Source: Flavobacteriaceae bacterium UBA3591
GTDB taxonomy: Bacteria > Bacteroidota > Bacteroidia > Flavobacteriales > Flavobacteriaceae
DNA length: 64,000 nt
Direction: 5' to 3'
Assembly: GCA_002375695.1 (NCBI GenBank)
Contig: DFMO01000008.1
Coordinates: 406,300-470,299, forward strand
Below the pieces are notes generated by a model. That model was given only the letters and a program-made list of their open reading frames with translations, had not been told where the DNA came from and did not search any database. Made by a program: the position numbers and the translations under genes. Each line of letters opens with the position of its first letter. The first letter of the stretch is position 1. This document shows, one piece after another, positions 48,544 through 57,817 of the stretch.

Positions 48544-50568
48544 CTACTGGAAAAGTTTACTTTTTTTGGCCTTTTTTAAACCTTCAATAATTGTTTTAAA
48601 CTCTTTTTTACACGCTTTTGTGGCAGAAGTTAAATTTGACTCAGAATCATTTGCCGCAATTAATTCAGAACAATTTTTCATCAAAGTTGTTACTTTGTCA
48701 GCCTTTAGATAATACAGCGTCATGGTAGATTGATGAATAAGTTTGTCTAATTGGGTAGCGTCATTGCTTTTTACTGCAACGTTAAATTCTTTGTAATAAT
48801 CTTTAACTGCATTAAGCGAACTTTTTACAAACTTCTGGAGGTACTCGGGTTTGTTATTCGCCATTTTTTGGTACTTCTCTAAACTAAAACTTTCGTGCGA
48901 AGTTGGAGGTGTTTCGGGCCCTAATTGCTTTGCGTACTTTTTTGAACGAGTAGCAGTTTTTAAAAGTTTTTTTCGGCGTTTTTTCCCCTTTGTTTTTTTT
49001 AGGGTTTTATACATTTTTAAAAGGTCCAAAAGCTCTGCTGGTTGAAACGGTTTTGGCAAATGGTCGTCTATGCCTGCTTCAATTAGTTTGGTCTGAACCT
49101 CGCCTTTTGTTGTAGCCGAATATGCAACAATTACTGGGTTTTGAGATAGTTTTAACGCTCGTATTTTTTCGGCAGTTTGGTAGCCATCCATCTTTGGCAT
49201 TTGCAAATCGAGCAAAATAATATCTACAGCTTCATTACTTAAAATTGAAAGCGCTTTGCTACCACTTTTGGCAGTAATATATGGAATATGCCACTGATCT
49301 AAATATTGGGTGGTAATAAATAAATTTACATCGTTATCATCAACAATTAAAACCTTGTAATCGTCAAAATTAATCTCCTCCTGTGGCTCGGTAGCTTGTT
49401 TCGATTTTTTAGACTTCTTTTTATCTATTTTATAGTTTAGTTCAAAACTAAAAGTGGATCCTTCGTTAAGCTTGCTACTTACGTGTAACTGGCTGCCTTG
49501 TAGCTCGAGTAGTTTTTTACTAATAGTAAGCCCCAGGCCAGTACCGCCGTATTCTACGCTAACATCATAACTCGCCTGCGAAAATTCTTGAAAAATAGCT
49601 TCCAGTTTTTCTTCGGGAATACCTATACCGGTGTCGGCAACTTCAAATTTTAAAGTAACTTGTTTTTTTACTTTTTGAAGTACACTAATTACAACCGCAA
49701 TTGAACCTTCTTTTGTAAATTTTATCGCATTCCCAATAAGGTTAGTAAGAATTTGATTAAGTTTTACTGGGTCGCCAATAATATTTTGCGGTATATCTTC
49801 ATCTAATTCTAAGCGTAATTCAACATCTTTTTCGGCAGCTTTTACCGAATAAATTTGTTTTAAAGTTGTAATAAGGTCGAATATATTAAAAGAAACATAT
49901 TCTAACTCTAGTTTTTTGGCTTCAATTTTACTTAGGTCTAATAAGTTGTTAACCAAACTCAACAGATGTTCAGAAGAGCCTAAAAGAAGGCGTGCGTATT
50001 CTTTTTGGTCTTCGTTTAACGGGGTGTCGTGCAGTAAATTCCCTATCCCTAAAATAGCGTTTAGCGGGGTGCGAATTTCGTGGCTAATTGTGGCTAAAAA
50101 CTCGGCTTTTGCTTTGCTGTCTGCTTCGGCTTTTCGCTTTGCTTCTATAAGTTCTTTTTCATACTGTCTACGGTCTGAAACATCTAATATTGTAGCTTGG
50201 TATGTCGCTTCACTATTACTTTCTGAAGGTATTTCTCTTACGTTAATTAAAGCGTGAAATATGCTTTTATCTTTTCGTAACATATCAAAATACACTTCTT
50301 GAATAAAGCCTTGCATTTTAATCAATGGAAAGAAGTGTGTTTCGAAATATATTTGTCCGCCAATTTTAAATAAACTTGGAAGGGTACGATGGTTTACAAT
50401 TTCAGATTTTCGGTATCCCAACCAGCTGGCAAGCGTATTATTCATTGCAACTATAAGCCCGTCGTTCCGAAATATTACAGAACCACAAGGCGCATTTTCA
50501 TATAAGTCTAAAGCTGCCTTTAAACGAATAGAATCTGATTGCTTCGAAATATGATTGCTTTTATCCAC
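48544..50568 (-). CDS. PAS hybrid histidine kinase with receiver and Hpt domains
   Basis: A 674-residue soluble kinase: RsbP-like PAS (about 18-145: LYENAPCGSVIFRNDGLIVA, YFETHFFPLIKMQGFIQEVY), HisKA (FLATISHEIRTPLNAILG, about 160-225), HATPase_c (NLIGNAIKFTKEG, ADTGIGIPEEKL, GGTGLGLTISKKLLE), receiver (VLIVDDNDVN, IILLDLQMPKMDGYQT, about 405-520), a basic linker (KKTKGKKRRKKLLKTATRSK) and an Hpt-like bundle with KLIHQSTMTLYYL. Start is GTG. The stop of the RsbQ-like gene overlaps it by one base (TAGTG), so translation is coupled. The PAS matches the one that senses the RsbQ product in Bacillus, so a small molecule made by the hydrolase is the likely signal. Confidence 0.93.
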   Translation of the reverse strand: MDKSNHISKQSDSIRLKAALDLYENAPCGSVIFRNDGLIVAMNNTLASWLGYRKSEIVNHRTLPSLFKIGGQIYFETHFFPLIKMQGFIQEVYFDMLRKDKSIFHALINVREIPSESNSEATYQATILDVSDRRQYEKELIEAKRKAEADSKAKAEFLATISHEIRTPLNAILGIGNLLHDTPLNEDQKEYARLLLGSSEHLLSLVNNLLDLSKIEAKKLELEYVSFNIFDLITTLKQIYSVKAAEKDVELRLELDEDIPQNIIGDPVKLNQILTNLIGNAIKFTKEGSIAVVISVLQKVKKQVTLKFEVADTGIGIPEEKLEAIFQEFSQASYDVSVEYGGTGLGLTISKKLLELQGSQLHVSSKLNEGSTFSFELNYKIDKKKSKKSKQATEPQEEINFDDYKVLIVDDNDVNLFITTQYLDQWHIPYITAKSGSKALSILSNEAVDIILLDLQMPKMDGYQTAEKIRALKLSQNPVIVAYSATTKGEVQTKLIEAGIDDHLPKPFQPAELLDLLKMYKTLKKTKGKKRRKKLLKTATRSKKYAKQLGPETPPTSHESFSLEKYQKMANNKPEYLQKFVKSSLNAVKDYYKEFNVAVKSNDATQLDKLIHQSTMTLYYLKADKVTTLMKNCSELIAANDSESNLTSATKACKKEFKTIIEGLKKAKKSKLFQ

Positions 50569-51386
50569 TAAGCGTTTGTTTCAAGAAAATCTTTTATAGC
50601 TTCGGCGGTTTCTTCTGGGGCACTTAAATTAGGGCAGTGCCCCGTAGCTTTTAAGATTTTTAAAGTGCTGTTTTCAACAGTATCTGCTACATATTGACCA
50701 ACCTCGGTTGGCGCGATAACATCTTGCGAACACTGAAGTACCAAACAAGGATGCGATACTTTTTTTAAATCTTCTCGATTGTCTGAAAGAAAGGTTACCC
50801 GAGCAAAATTTTTGGCTATTTCGGGATCGGTATTACAAAAACTGTTACTTAATTCTTTTCCTAATTGAGGTCTGTCTTCATTGCCCATAATTACGGGCGC
50901 CATGTTTTGCGACCAACCTAAATAATTACTGTCTAAGGCCTCTAAAAGCTCATCAATAGACTCTTTATCGAAACCGCCAACGTAATTTTCTTTATTTATA
51001 TAACAGGGCGACGGACCAATTAAAATCATTTTGGAAAAGATGGAAGGCTTTTTAATTGAAGCCAAAAGACCAATCATTGCACTTACCGAGTGTCCTACAA
51101 ATATTACGTCTTTTAATTTTAGATGTTCGCAAATGGCAAGAACATCGTTGGCATAACTTTCTAACGAATTATATTTTTCTTTTGAATATGCCGAAAAATC
51201 TGAGTTACCAGCACCTATGTAGTCAAAAAGTACAATTTTGTATTCCTCCTCAAAATATGGGTATACAAAACGCCACATATTTTGGTCGCAACCGTAACCG
51301 TGCGCAAAAACCATGGGTTGTGTGCCTTTGCCTAAAATCTTAATATTAAATGTTTTTTTAACGTCTTTAGATTGGTAGGTGCTCAT
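50568..51386 (-). CDS. RsbQ-like alpha/beta hydrolase
   Basis: A 272-residue hydrolase matching RsbQ over its length: MVFAHGYGCDQNMWRFVYPY, IVLFDYIGAGNSDFSAY, VIFVGHSVSAMIGLLAS, ILIGPSPCYI, TFLSDNREDL and LQCSQDVIAPTEVG. The triad is Ser100, Asp222, His250. RsbQ in Bacillus subtilis makes or releases a signal for the RsbP PAS phosphatase, and plant relatives (KAI2, D14) are hormone receptors. Here the gene overlaps by one base with a PAS hybrid kinase, so RsbP's phosphatase output seems replaced by a phosphorelay. It is preceded by the dnaN terminator. Confidence 0.93.
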   Translation of the reverse strand: MSTYQSKDVKKTFNIKILGKGTQPMVFAHGYGCDQNMWRFVYPYFEEEYKIVLFDYIGAGNSDFSAYSKEKYNSLESYANDVLAICEHLKLKDVIFVGHSVSAMIGLLASIKKPSIFSKMILIGPSPCYINKENYVGGFDKESIDELLEALDSNYLGWSQNMAPVIMGNEDRPQLGKELSNSFCNTDPEIAKNFARVTFLSDNREDLKKVSHPCLVLQCSQDVIAPTEVGQYVADTVENSTLKILKATGHCPNLSAPEETAEAIKDFLETNA

Positions 51387-51433
51387 AACAGTTAGGTTTA
51401 AAATTTGGTTGCTTAAAAATAGGTAAAAAAATA

Positions 51434-51478
51434 ATAGTTAACTATTATGAAGCTTTTAATTTCATAATAGCTAACTAT
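51434..51478 (-). terminator. 18-bp-stem terminator after dnaN
   Basis: Arms of 18 nt at 51434-51451 and 51461-51478 (ATAGTTAACTATTATGAA and TTCATAATAGCTAACTAT) pair with one mismatch around a nine-base loop. On the minus strand a run of T follows. It lies between dnaN and the RsbQ-like gene. Confidence 0.8.
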
Positions 51479-51563
51479 CACTAAAAAATTTAAGTACTTG
51501 CGGCTATTTTTTAAAAGGCAAGTATTTGTTTTACACGGTCCTTGTTAAAGCTGCGTTTTTACG

Positions 51564-52682
51564 CTAATTGTTTAACATTACAGGCATAACCAACATAGTA
51601 ACGTTTTCACCTTCGTCTAAACCATCTACTGGGGTTAAAATTCCGGCGCGATTTGGTAGACTCATTTCTAGAGATACCTCGTCGCTTGTAAGGTTGTTGA
51701 GCATCTCGGTTAAAAATCTACTGTTAAAACCTATTTGCATATCGTCGCCTTGATAGTCGCAAGTAAGTCGTTCTTCGGCTTTGTTGCTGTAGTCTACATC
51801 TTCGGCAGAAATATTTAACTCGGCACCCGCAATTTTAAGTCTAATTTGGTGGGTTGTTTTGCTCGAGAAAATAGAAACACGACGAACAGAATTTAAAAAC
51901 TGATTGCGATCTATAATAAGTTTGTTTGGGTTTTCTTTTGGAATAACCGCTTCGTAATTTGGGTATTTCCCATCAATTAAACGACAAACCATGGTTGTAT
52001 TTTCAAAAACAAACTTGGCGTTGCTATCGTTGTATTCAATAGTTACGTCTTCTTCGCTGCCGGCCAAAATACTTTTTAACAGCGTTAATGGTTTTTTCGG
52101 CATGATAAATTCGGCAGTTTGTGAAGCGCTAATATCGTCGCGCGTATATTTTACTAGTTTATGCGCATCGGTTGCAACAAACACTAAATTATCTGTTGAA
52201 AATTGAAAAAACACCCCGCTCATAACTGGTCTTAAATCATCGTTACCAGAAGCGAAAATTGTTTTGCTAATAGCTGTTGCAAGAATATCGCCTTGTACTA
52301 TAGTAGCCGAAGGGTCTTTAAGTTCAACTGCACTCGGAAACTCTTCGCCGCTGGCGTAAGCTAAGGCATATTTACCGTGATTACTGCTTATTTCAATAGT
52401 GTTATTATCCTCAACCGTAAACGTTAAAGGCTGCTCTGGGAACGTTTTAAGCGTTTCGAGCAAAAGTTTAGCTGGAATACAAACCATACCGTTTTCTGAA
52501 CTCTCTACTTCTAATTTTGAAGAAATTGTAGTTTCTAAATCGGAAGCTGAAACGGTAAGCGAATTCCCTTCTAGATTAAATAGGAAATTATCTAAGATAG
52601 GAAGCGTATTATTATTGTTGATAATACCTCCTAAAACTTGTAGTTGTTTTAATAAATACGAACTAGATACGATGAATTTCAT
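51564..52682 (-). CDS. dnaN: DNA polymerase III beta subunit (sliding clamp)
   Basis: A 372-residue DnaN with the three repeated clamp domains and the C-terminal VMPVMLNN that matches the conserved PMR/PVML ending. Other features are MKFIVSSSYLLKQLQVLGGI, AYASGEEFPS, DGKYPNYEAVIP and GFNSRFLTEMLNNL. It is not next to dnaA or recF, as is common in Flavobacteriia. It forms the ring that holds the polymerase on DNA. Length and start are normal. Confidence 0.97.
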   Translation of the reverse strand: MKFIVSSSYLLKQLQVLGGIINNNNTLPILDNFLFNLEGNSLTVSASDLETTISSKLEVESSENGMVCIPAKLLLETLKTFPEQPLTFTVEDNNTIEISSNHGKYALAYASGEEFPSAVELKDPSATIVQGDILATAISKTIFASGNDDLRPVMSGVFFQFSTDNLVFVATDAHKLVKYTRDDISASQTAEFIMPKKPLTLLKSILAGSEEDVTIEYNDSNAKFVFENTTMVCRLIDGKYPNYEAVIPKENPNKLIIDRNQFLNSVRRVSIFSSKTTHQIRLKIAGAELNISAEDVDYSNKAEERLTCDYQGDDMQIGFNSRFLTEMLNNLTSDEVSLEMSLPNRAGILTPVDGLDEGENVTMLVMPVMLNN

Positions 52683-52893
52683 TATGTGTTTTTTTTATGA
52701 AATAATTCTCATTTATGCGCGACCGAAACTTATTACAGCTTTTTTAAGTAAAGAACAAAGCGTTTATTGAAATGCTAATAAAACCTATGTTTTTATTAAA
52801 CAATTAAGCTATTTCAGCTTAGCTACATACAAACTTCGTCGAAGTACAAATATATTTCAATTGATGTGTTTGTTAAAACAAACTTATTAACAT

Positions 52894-54585
52894 TTAAAGG
52901 GTGTATTTGCGTTTGCGATAGTAGGTAAAACCTATTCCAAATAGTGCCAGTAATCCCAACGGTAGCAGTATATTAAGGGTTTGCCATTTGGTTCTTTCGT
53001 CCACTATTTTTTGCGAATCGAGAAATGGTACAGCAATTTGGCGTGTTCTAATGTTTATAAGTCCGGTATCGTCAAGGAGATAATTTACCGTATTAAGCAA
53101 AAACTCTTTGTTTCCGTAAAACTGATTGGTCATTTTATCAAAACCTAATTCCAGCGGTCTATTACCTTGTAATTGGTTTTTTATAACATCGCCATCGCTA
53201 ATAACTACCATTTTGGCAGCTTTGCCTTCGTCTCTGTTTTTTGTGTTTTTTAGTTTTACAGGCTTTACTCTGTTTTTATAAACCGAAGTAAATTCACCCT
53301 CCAATAATACTGCTAAGGGTACTTCGCCGGCGTTAAATTCATTTGGGTTGGGACCTTCATTTACAACCGCCAAGTTTTTTGGAATTTCAACATCAAACTC
53401 AATAGGAAAAGGAAGGCCTACAATTTTTGAAATAGGCGAGGTAGATAATAAAATAGTTTTGTCAATTTGGTTGGCTAGCGTGTCTATTGCACTGGCATAA
53501 TCAAACTTTACAGCTTCAATATTGGCAACAATGGGATGGTTGTTAGCACTGCTACTCAACGGACTGAAAAACCAAGGGTAACGGTTGTATTGCGACTCGC
53601 GTTCGTCGCCACTAGCAAGCACAATAGGCGCCGAATAAACATCTTTTACCAGATTTGGATTCACCCTAATTCCGTATTTAAAAAAGAAATCGCCTAAGTT
53701 TAAATCTTTTCCAAAGGCATAGGTGTTACCGCTAACGGTATCGAGTTTCATTTGCGTTGCATCCAACAGCCACAGCGTATTTTTTCCTTGCATTAAATAT
53801 TGGTCGAGCACGTATTTTTCGGTATCACTAAAAGCCTCTGTTGGTTGTGCCGAAACTACCAAGTCAAACTCTAACAAGGCTTGCAAGGTTTTTTCGGCAT
53901 TATTTGCAACCGAATCTAGAGTGAATGGGGCGATAAAATAATAATCGCGCAAGCTGGCAAAAAAGTCGGCAATATACCTATCGTCGTATTGGCCGTTTCC
54001 TTTTAGTACGGCAATCTTTTTAGATTTTTGAGTTGCCAATTTTTTAAAACCATCGGCAAATGCATACTGCAAATTTTGAATTGAGCTATTTACTCGTTCT
54101 TCTGAAGTTGCTCCTAGTTGGTTTTTTAACAAACCTATTTTTACAGTCTTTCCGTTGTAGTGTGCTAATGCCCACGGGTAAACTAGCTCGGTGCTTTGTT
54201 TTCCGCCTTCGGTTACCGAAACTTGAGCAGGAGTAAGGCCAAACTGTTCAAATTGTGCAAGTAAGGCTTCGTTTTCTGCTTCGGTTGGGTTAACAAAATT
54301 GAATTTTATACTCGAATTATAAGCCGAAAATTCCTCCAAAAGTTGTTCGGTTTCAGATTGTAGTTTTCTAAATTCGGGAGGGAAACTTCCCTTTAAAAAC
54401 ACATCTACAATTAGAGGCGATTCTACAAAATCTACTATTTCTTTTGTTTCTTTTGAAAGCGTAAAGCGTTTATCTTCGGTAAGGTCAAACCGGGTGTAAA
54501 CGTAATTGCCTATAATATTTAAAACAATTAATCCTACAACAAAATAGAGTAGGGGTGCAAGCGTATTTTTAGTTGAAGTTTTCAT
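52894..54585 (-). CDS. gldG: Gliding motility ABC transporter component GldG
   Basis: A 563-residue protein with an N-terminal helix (about 12-30) and a C-terminal helix (about 538-556, LPLGLLALFGIGFTYYRKRK) flanking a large extracytoplasmic domain (LTEDKRFTLSKETKEIVD is a GldG/IFT52-like signature). With GldF and the ATPase GldA (not in this window) it forms an ABC complex needed for flavobacterial gliding. Its start overlaps the gldF stop (ATGA), so the two are translationally coupled. Confidence 0.95.
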   Translation of the reverse strand: MKTSTKNTLAPLLYFVVGLIVLNIIGNYVYTRFDLTEDKRFTLSKETKEIVDFVESPLIVDVFLKGSFPPEFRKLQSETEQLLEEFSAYNSSIKFNFVNPTEAENEALLAQFEQFGLTPAQVSVTEGGKQSTELVYPWALAHYNGKTVKIGLLKNQLGATSEERVNSSIQNLQYAFADGFKKLATQKSKKIAVLKGNGQYDDRYIADFFASLRDYYFIAPFTLDSVANNAEKTLQALLEFDLVVSAQPTEAFSDTEKYVLDQYLMQGKNTLWLLDATQMKLDTVSGNTYAFGKDLNLGDFFFKYGIRVNPNLVKDVYSAPIVLASGDERESQYNRYPWFFSPLSSSANNHPIVANIEAVKFDYASAIDTLANQIDKTILLSTSPISKIVGLPFPIEFDVEIPKNLAVVNEGPNPNEFNAGEVPLAVLLEGEFTSVYKNRVKPVKLKNTKNRDEGKAAKMVVISDGDVIKNQLQGNRPLELGFDKMTNQFYGNKEFLLNTVNYLLDDTGLINIRTRQIAVPFLDSQKIVDERTKWQTLNILLPLGLLALFGIGFTYYRKRKYTL

Positions 54586-55292
54586 CTTTGTCGCTTCAGT
54601 TTAAAAATAGTTAATGCAATAAAAAATAGCGTAATGCTAACAAAATAGAGTAAGTCGCGCGTATCTAAAACACCACGTGCTACACTGTCAAAATGTGCTT
54701 TCATCCCTAATTGCGAAATATTAAAAGTTGTAGTATCAAAACCTTCAAATCCGTAATAAAGGCTAAAACTTAAAAAAACAGCGATGATAAAAGCTACAAT
54801 TTGGTTTTGTGAAAGCGTAGATGAAAAGATGCCAATAGCGGTATATGCCAAAACCAAAAATAACAAACCAATATACGAGCCGATAGTGCTTCCAAGGTCA
54901 AAATTTCCCGGGGGATTGCCCAATTCTGATACAGTAAAAACGTATAAAATTGTTGGAATTAAAGCGATAATAATTAAAAATACAGCACCAAAAAACTTAC
55001 CCAAAACAATTTGTTGTAAAGACAGTGGTTTTGTGAGTAAAAGCTCTAAGGTTCCCATTTTCATTTCGTCACTAAACGCGCGCATACAAACGGCTGGGAT
55101 TAAAAATAACAACACCCATGGCGCCAACTGAAAGAAGGGTGAAAGATCTGCAAAGCCAGAATCGAGTATATTAAAATTACCGCTAAAGACCCAAAGAAAC
55201 AAACCGTTTATCACCAGGAAAATTGCAATCACCAAATACCCAATGGTACTTGAAAAGAATGAATTTATTTCGCGAGTTATTATTGTAAACAT
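54582..55292 (-). CDS. gldF: Gliding motility ABC transporter permease GldF
   Basis: A 236-residue ABC-2-type permease with six predicted helices; IGYLVIAIFLVINGLFLWVF starts the first and FAVSITLFF-like residues end the last. It has MRAFSDEMKMGTLELLLTKP, a sequence typical of ABC-2 permeases next to the ATPase. It works with GldG (4-bp overlap) and GldA. Length agrees with the family. Confidence 0.95.
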   Translation of the reverse strand: MFTIITREINSFFSSTIGYLVIAIFLVINGLFLWVFSGNFNILDSGFADLSPFFQLAPWVLLFLIPAVCMRAFSDEMKMGTLELLLTKPLSLQQIVLGKFFGAVFLIIIALIPTILYVFTVSELGNPPGNFDLGSTIGSYIGLLFLVLAYTAIGIFSSTLSQNQIVAFIIAVFLSFSLYYGFEGFDTTTFNISQLGMKAHFDSVARGVLDTRDLLYFVSITLFFIALTIFKLKRQR

Positions 55293-55311
55293 TTTTAAAA
55301 TCTTAGTGTTG

Positions 55312-55319
55312 CAAAGATG
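55312..55319 (-). promoter_or_regulatory. Weak -7 box for gldFG
   Basis: Minus-strand CATCTTTG followed by C, one base off the TAnnTTTG consensus, 20 bp before the gldF ATG. Upstream TTG is present but not at ideal spacing. Confidence 0.35.
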
Positions 55320-55383
55320 CCAATTTATAAGTTGTTTTTTTAAAGCATCTGCTATTAATTGGTTATTTATAAGTATTTCGATT

Positions 55384-55677
55384 TTATAAACTTACCAATG
55401 TGTCTACGCTCCACGCTTGTGCTTTATGGCGAAACATAGGTTTAGTTTTGCTCCAAACTTCTTTAAAAAGTTCGCTGTGTCTATAGTTTTCTAAATGGGT
55501 TTCATCATTCCAACGGCTGTAAGTAAAAAAGATTGTTTCTTCGTTTTTATCGCGGTATAATTCTAAAAATTCGCAACCTGGAAAATTTCTAATTTTATCT
55601 TTAACCGTTTCAAAATTTTCTAAAAAGGCAGTTACATTTTCTGCTTTAAATTCCATTTTTACAATTCGTGTAAACAT
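55384..55677 (-). CDS. Antibiotic biosynthesis monooxygenase-domain protein
   Basis: A 97-residue ferredoxin-like protein of the ABM superfamily: MFTRIVKMEFKAENVTAFLE, FPGCEFLELYRDKNEETIFF, YSRWNDETHLENYRHSELF. Members include quinol monooxygenases (YgiN) and heme-degrading IsdG enzymes; the Asn/Trp/His needed for IsdG activity are not clearly all here. It may handle a quinone or aromatic compound. It is a stand-alone gene between gldF and the SAM hydrolase. Confidence 0.85.
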   Translation of the reverse strand: MFTRIVKMEFKAENVTAFLENFETVKDKIRNFPGCEFLELYRDKNEETIFFTYSRWNDETHLENYRHSELFKEVWSKTKPMFRHKAQAWSVDTLVSL

Positions 55678-55726
55678 ACTTTTTTATAATTTTTAAAACG
55701 CACTATTTTTATGCTATTATTAGTAA

Positions 55727-56581
55727 TTACTGGTTATCTGGGAGTTGTAATTCGGTGAAATTAACAGTAATTGTATCTCTAAATTCCAAACCAAACAAGC
55801 TAGATGCACCACCTACCGAAGTTGGGTTGCTTTTATAGATTGCCAATTCTAAAAATTGCGACGAATTCCAGATGGCTAACTTTTTACCGTCTTCTTCGCG
55901 CTTTTCCTTGGCATGGCTAAAATTAATAGCGTCGCTGTAATGTGTATGTATTTCATTAAATTTGGCTGTTCGCGCGCTTATAATAAAATCTCTACCGCGA
56001 CCTATATCATCAAATAGTTTTTTTGTGATATTACTAATAACATTTCCGTAGTTATCGATATAAATTACATTGCCAATTATCTGACTTTCCGCAGGATTAA
56101 TAACCGGTCGCAAGCCTGTGAGTTCTTTAATTTCGGAAATATTTTTACCAATCACATCTAATGTTCCGCCACGGGCAATATGCCCGGCAACTTTTACAAA
56201 AACATCTAAAACGGGAAAGTTGCTAATTATGCGGTCGTGAATGTTTATTTCAACCATTTTTTCGGGTCGTATTTCTGAAGTTAGCATTGAAATAATTCCG
56301 TTATCTGCACACACAAAATAATGACCGTCCATATAAACGGCAATATGCTTGTTTTCAATGTTTAATTCAGAATCTACGCCTATAACGTGAATGGTACCCG
56401 GTGGAAAACTTTTATAAGCATTTTGAATTATATATGCGGCTTCGTGTAGGTGAAAGGGCGATACGTGATGAGAGATATCAACAATTTTTGCATCTTCCAT
56501 TTCAGTATATATAGCTCCCTTTACTGCGCCAACAAAGTGATCTTTCACGCCAAAGTCAGTAGTAAGTGTAATTATAGCCAT
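55727..56581 (-). CDS. SAM hydroxide adenosyltransferase (DUF62)
   Basis: A 284-residue enzyme that hydrolyses S-adenosylmethionine to adenosine and methionine with hydroxide. It has the family motifs LTTDFGVKDHFVGAVKG with the conserved Asp, GTIHVIGVDSELN, FVCADNGIISML and YIDNYGNVISNI. The chlorinase-specific loop is absent, as expected for the hydrolase. Physiological role is unclear, perhaps SAM homeostasis. It has an exact TAnnTTTG promoter box 37 bp upstream. Confidence 0.93.
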   Translation of the reverse strand: MAIITLTTDFGVKDHFVGAVKGAIYTEMEDAKIVDISHHVSPFHLHEAAYIIQNAYKSFPPGTIHVIGVDSELNIENKHIAVYMDGHYFVCADNGIISMLTSEIRPEKMVEINIHDRIISNFPVLDVFVKVAGHIARGGTLDVIGKNISEIKELTGLRPVINPAESQIIGNVIYIDNYGNVISNITKKLFDDIGRGRDFIISARTAKFNEIHTHYSDAINFSHAKEKREEDGKKLAIWNSSQFLELAIYKSNPTSVGGASSLFGLEFRDTITVNFTELQLPDNQ

Positions 56582-56617
56582 AAATGGATTGTTGATATTT
56601 TCTTAAAAGAGTTCCCA

Positions 56618-56625
56618 CAAAAATA
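56618..56625 (-). promoter_or_regulatory. Bacteroidota -7 box for the SAM hydrolase gene
   Basis: Minus-strand TATTTTTG is an exact match 37 bp before the ATG at 56581. Confidence 0.5.
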
Positions 56626-56796
56626 GGTTACTTTTGTTAGTAGTAAAACTATTTTTATCAATAAAAAATTATAGCTAAAATAGGGCAGTTTGCAGCAAAT
56701 ATTAGCAGTTAAAAATTAGTTTTAAAAAGGTCATTTTTAAGAAATTACTTTTTTAAATTGCCTTGTAAATATTAACGTCATAAAAAAGCACGCCTT

Positions 56797-57750
56797 TTGA
56801 ACGAACTTATTATTGAACTTACAGAAATTAGTCCGAGAGATTTTTTTGGGCTCGAAAACGCAAATATAGAAACGTTAAAGAAGTATTTTCCGAAACTAAA
56901 GATTGTTGCCAGAGGGAACAAAATAAAGGCCTATGGCGATGAAGATGTTTTGGAAGAATTTGACAAGCGAATTACCATGCTTTTAGAGCATATTGCCAAG
57001 TATAATAAGATAGATGAAAATGTTATTGAACGCGTACTGTTAAGCAGGTCCAAAGATGATTATGACACTCCCGTTAGCAGTGGCAACGTGATTGTTCACG
57101 GGTTAAGTGGTAAACCAATTAAAGCCCAAACGGCTAACCAAAGAAAATTGGTAGCCCTTATGGAAAAAAACGATATGGTATTTGCGGTGGGGCCTGCAGG
57201 TACTGGTAAAACGTATACGGGTATTGCCTTGGCAGTAAGAGCGTTAAAAGAGAAATCGGTAAAACGGATTATTTTAACAAGACCCGCGGTTGAAGCAGGT
57301 GAAAACTTAGGTTTTCTTCCGGGTGATTTAAAAGAAAAATTAGACCCCTATATGCAGCCGCTGTACGACGCTTTACGCGATATGATTCCGCCCGAAAAGC
57401 TGGCCTCACATATAGAAAATGGAATTATTCAAATAGCGCCTTTGGCGTTTATGCGCGGTCGAACTTTAGACAATGCTTTTGTAGTTTTAGACGAAGCACA
57501 AAATACAACCCATGCGCAAATGAAAATGTTTTTAACCCGTATGGGGAAAAACGCCAAATTTATGATTACCGGCGATCCTGGCCAGATTGATCTTCCGCGA
57601 AGAGTTATTTCGGGATTAAAAGAAGCACTATTAGTTTTAAAAGATGTAAAAGGCGTTGGAATGATTTATTTAGACGATAAAGATGTTATTAGACACAGAC
57701 TCGTTAAAGAAGTAATTGCCGCCTATAAAAGTATTGAAAACATAGATTAA
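56797..57750 (+). CDS. PhoH-family ATPase
   Basis: A 317-residue PhoH-type ATPase with an N-terminal KH-like region (GLENANIETLKKYF, VARGNKIKAYGDED), Walker A GPAGTGKT (132-139) and Walker B VLDEAQNTT (near 230). The family works with YbeY in RNA metabolism, probably as an RNA-binding helicase-like protein. The start is TTG at 56797: homologues begin MNELIIELTEISPR, and no ATG is available upstream in frame near it. It is followed by purC at 67 bp, which may be in the same transcript. Confidence 0.92.
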   Translation: MNELIIELTEISPRDFFGLENANIETLKKYFPKLKIVARGNKIKAYGDEDVLEEFDKRITMLLEHIAKYNKIDENVIERVLLSRSKDDYDTPVSSGNVIVHGLSGKPIKAQTANQRKLVALMEKNDMVFAVGPAGTGKTYTGIALAVRALKEKSVKRIILTRPAVEAGENLGFLPGDLKEKLDPYMQPLYDALRDMIPPEKLASHIENGIIQIAPLAFMRGRTLDNAFVVLDEAQNTTHAQMKMFLTRMGKNAKFMITGDPGQIDLPRRVISGLKEALLVLKDVKGVGMIYLDDKDVIRHRLVKEVIAAYKSIENID

Positions 57751-57817
57751 AAAATATTAAGCATTAAAATCTGTCAAATAAAACCTTGCAAAAACCTAAT
57801 CACCAATCCCTAGTTTA

